In this document: positions 23,218 through 24,204 of the stretch, piece after piece
Layout of the letters: the number at the start of each line of letters is the position of its first letter
Numbering within the stretch: position 1 is the first letter of the stretch
From: an uncultured Burkholderiales bacterium
GTDB lineage: Bacteria; Pseudomonadota; Gammaproteobacteria; Burkholderiales; Burkholderiaceae
NCBI GenBank assembly: GCA_946480465.1
Contig: CAMLJY010000078.1
Location: forward strand, 1-24,204
Reading direction: 5' to 3'
DNA: 24,204 nucleotides
Position numbers and translations under genes: made by a program
Notes under the pieces: model-generated
Databases searched by the model: none
What the model saw: the letters and a program-made list of their open reading frames with translations, nothing else
Told to the model about the DNA's origin: nothing

Positions 23218-23685
23218 TCAGCCCAAGGCAGGTGCCCGCCCGCTTCCCTCCAGCGCCACGAACTCGCCCGTCAGCCGCCCCACCACCGCACCGCCGTGCT
23301 CCAGCACGGCCTGCACCGCGATGCGCGCCTTGCCCTTGCGCGCCAGCATGCGGGTGAAGAGCGCCCAGTCGGCCGGATCGGCCAGCGCCGAGCGGGCACT
23401 GAAGTCGCCGAGGATGGGCTGCTCGTAGTCCATGGTGTTGCGCTGGATCACCAGCCGGCTGGCACGGCCCTCGGCCCGCAGCCGCACGTGCAGCAGCGAC
23501 CATGCCGCGAGGATGGCCAGCGCCGAGGCGCTGCCGCCGAACACCGTCTCGCGGTGGTTGATGTTGGGCGCCAGCGGCGCGCCCAGCACCACCGCCTGCG
23601 CATCGGCGGCGACGACGTGCACCGCCATCGCGCGGGACAGCGGGATGTGCTCATGCAGATAACGTTCCAGTTCAGCGGGCAGCAC
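23218..23685 (-). CDS. YiiD_C-type thioesterase domain protein
   Basis: A 155-residue hot-dog-fold protein of the YiiD C-terminal thioesterase family: LPAELERYLHEHIPLSRAMAVHV at the N-terminus, LAPNINHRETVFGGSASALAILAAWSLLHVRL (the family's central helix region), then YEQPILGDFSA and AVVGRLTGEFVAL. It likely hydrolyses an acyl thioester; the substrate is unknown. I take the GTG at 23685 as start because AGGAG lies 9 nt upstream and the family homology begins there. An in-frame ATG at 23742 would overlap the preceding gene by 38 nt. It follows the RNase gene by 19 bp on the same strand, so the two are probably cotranscribed. Confidence 0.86.
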   Translation of the reverse strand: MLPAELERYLHEHIPLSRAMAVHVVAADAQAVVLGAPLAPNINHRETVFGGSASALAILAAWSLLHVRLRAEGRASRLVIQRNTMDYEQPILGDFSARSALADPADWALFTRMLARKGKARIAVQAVLEHGGAVVGRLTGEFVALEGSGRAPALG

Positions 23686-23704
23686 CGTGGCATTCTCCTG
23701 GCGA

Positions 23705-24204
23705 TCAAACGCGCTCGAAATCGATGAATCCCTGCCCGGCATCGACCGCGAGCAGGCGCACCCGTGCAGTGTCCGCGACGTCCAGGCCCTCGAAGCCGCG
23801 CACCACGCGGCCTTCGACCGTGGGCCGCTGGATGCGCACGAAGGTGCCCTTGGCCGAGGCTCCGGTGACGATGGCGTCGAACTGCTCGCCGATGCGGCCG
23901 TGCAGCAGCAGCGCGGCCGCGGCCTTCAGCACCTGGCGCTCGACCTTGCGGGCGTTGTCTTCCTGCATCGTGCAGTGGCGGGCGATGGCGCCCAGCTGTC
24001 CTACGTCCCAGGGCGGCGTCGCGCCGGCCAGCGCGGCCTTGACGATGCGCTGCGTCACCAGGTCGGCATAACGCCGATTGGGCGCGGTGGAGTGCGCGTA
24101 GTCGGCCACCGCCAGGCCGAAGTGCCCGGGGCCGGTGGCGCCATCGTCGGGCGCCTCGGCCGCGTACTCGCCCGAGCCCAGCAGCTTGACGACGGCGAGC
24201 GACA
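23705..24204 (-). CDS. RNB-domain (RNase II/R family) exoribonuclease, 3' part
   Basis: The last 165 codons of a gene that enters from the right edge. FGLAVADYAHSTAPNRRYADLVTQR is the strongly conserved end of the RNB catalytic domain, including the Arg pair of the 3'-5' exoribonuclease active site. QEDNARKVERQV and an S1-like C-terminal domain follow (FDAIVTGASAKGTFVRI, then the acidic end IDFERV). The enzyme degrades RNA processively from the 3' end. The S1 region is short, with no basic tail, which is less like RNase R. The start and N-terminal domains lie outside the window. Confidence 0.92.
   Translation of the reverse strand, partial: SLAVVKLLGSGEYAAEAPDDGATGPGHFGLAVADYAHSTAPNRRYADLVTQRIVKAALAGATPPWDVGQLGAIARHCTMQEDNARKVERQVLKAAAALLLHGRIGEQFDAIVTGASAKGTFVRIQRPTVEGRVVRGFEGLDVADTARVRLLAVDAGQGFIDFERV

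Overview
The window is very GC-rich, densely coding DNA. Its gene families point to a betaproteobacterium of the order Burkholderiales: a TRAP transporter operon with gluconokinase, Bug/TctC-type binding proteins, a TctDE-like two-component pair, and a DUF2868-DUF3482 pair. This placement rests on gene content and composition only; there is no rRNA or other marker gene.

Positions 1-7592 (all minus strand) form a sugar-acid locus. Read in the direction of transcription it runs LacI-family regulator, gluconokinase, TRAP small permease (dctQ), TRAP large permease (dctM), two tandem paralogous TRAP binding proteins, and a secreted right-handed beta-helix protein cut by the left window edge. A 14-bp perfect palindrome upstream of gntK recurs in near-identical form upstream of the regulator gene and in weaker form inside gntK, so regulator and operators can be tied together. 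The likely logic is release or capture of a sugar acid outside the cell, TRAP uptake, then phosphorylation (gluconate to 6-phosphogluconate), under LacI-type repression.

Positions 7593-10472 hold small accessory genes: a DUF2867 protein, two GNAT acetyltransferases and a small acidic protein. Two short-unit tandem repeats lie here: nine heptamers in the intergenic region beside the regulator, and seven nonamers at the 5' end of the first acetyltransferase. Positions 10495-13337 hold a RecQ-family helicase with unusual domain order and a divergent periplasmic alpha-carbonic anhydrase.

Positions 13690-17857 form a second transport/signalling locus. A Bug-type periplasmic binding protein diverges from a tightly overlapped operon of response regulator, histidine kinase and a second Bug-type binding protein. 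No TctA/TctB permease is present, so the coupled binding protein may act as a sensor subunit. A stem-loop over the last stop codon ends the operon.

Positions 17858-18436 carry no intact gene but hold the decayed remains of a YhcG/DUF1016-family (PDDEXK nuclease) gene. Next to it is a LuxR-type autoinducer-binding domain protein lacking the DNA-binding domain. Positions 19253-23084 are a compact plus-strand run: an acetylpolyamine amidohydrolase/histone-deacetylase-family enzyme, a DUF2868 membrane protein and a DUF3482 GTPase. The right end holds, on the minus strand, a YiiD_C-type thioesterase and the 3' part of an RNase II/R-family gene.

I found no CRISPR array, IS element, tRNA or rRNA. 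I did not find a clearly new system. The best leads are the histidine kinase-coupled orphan binding protein, the operator/heptamer-repeat region, the HTH-less autoinducer-binding protein and the nuclease relic.
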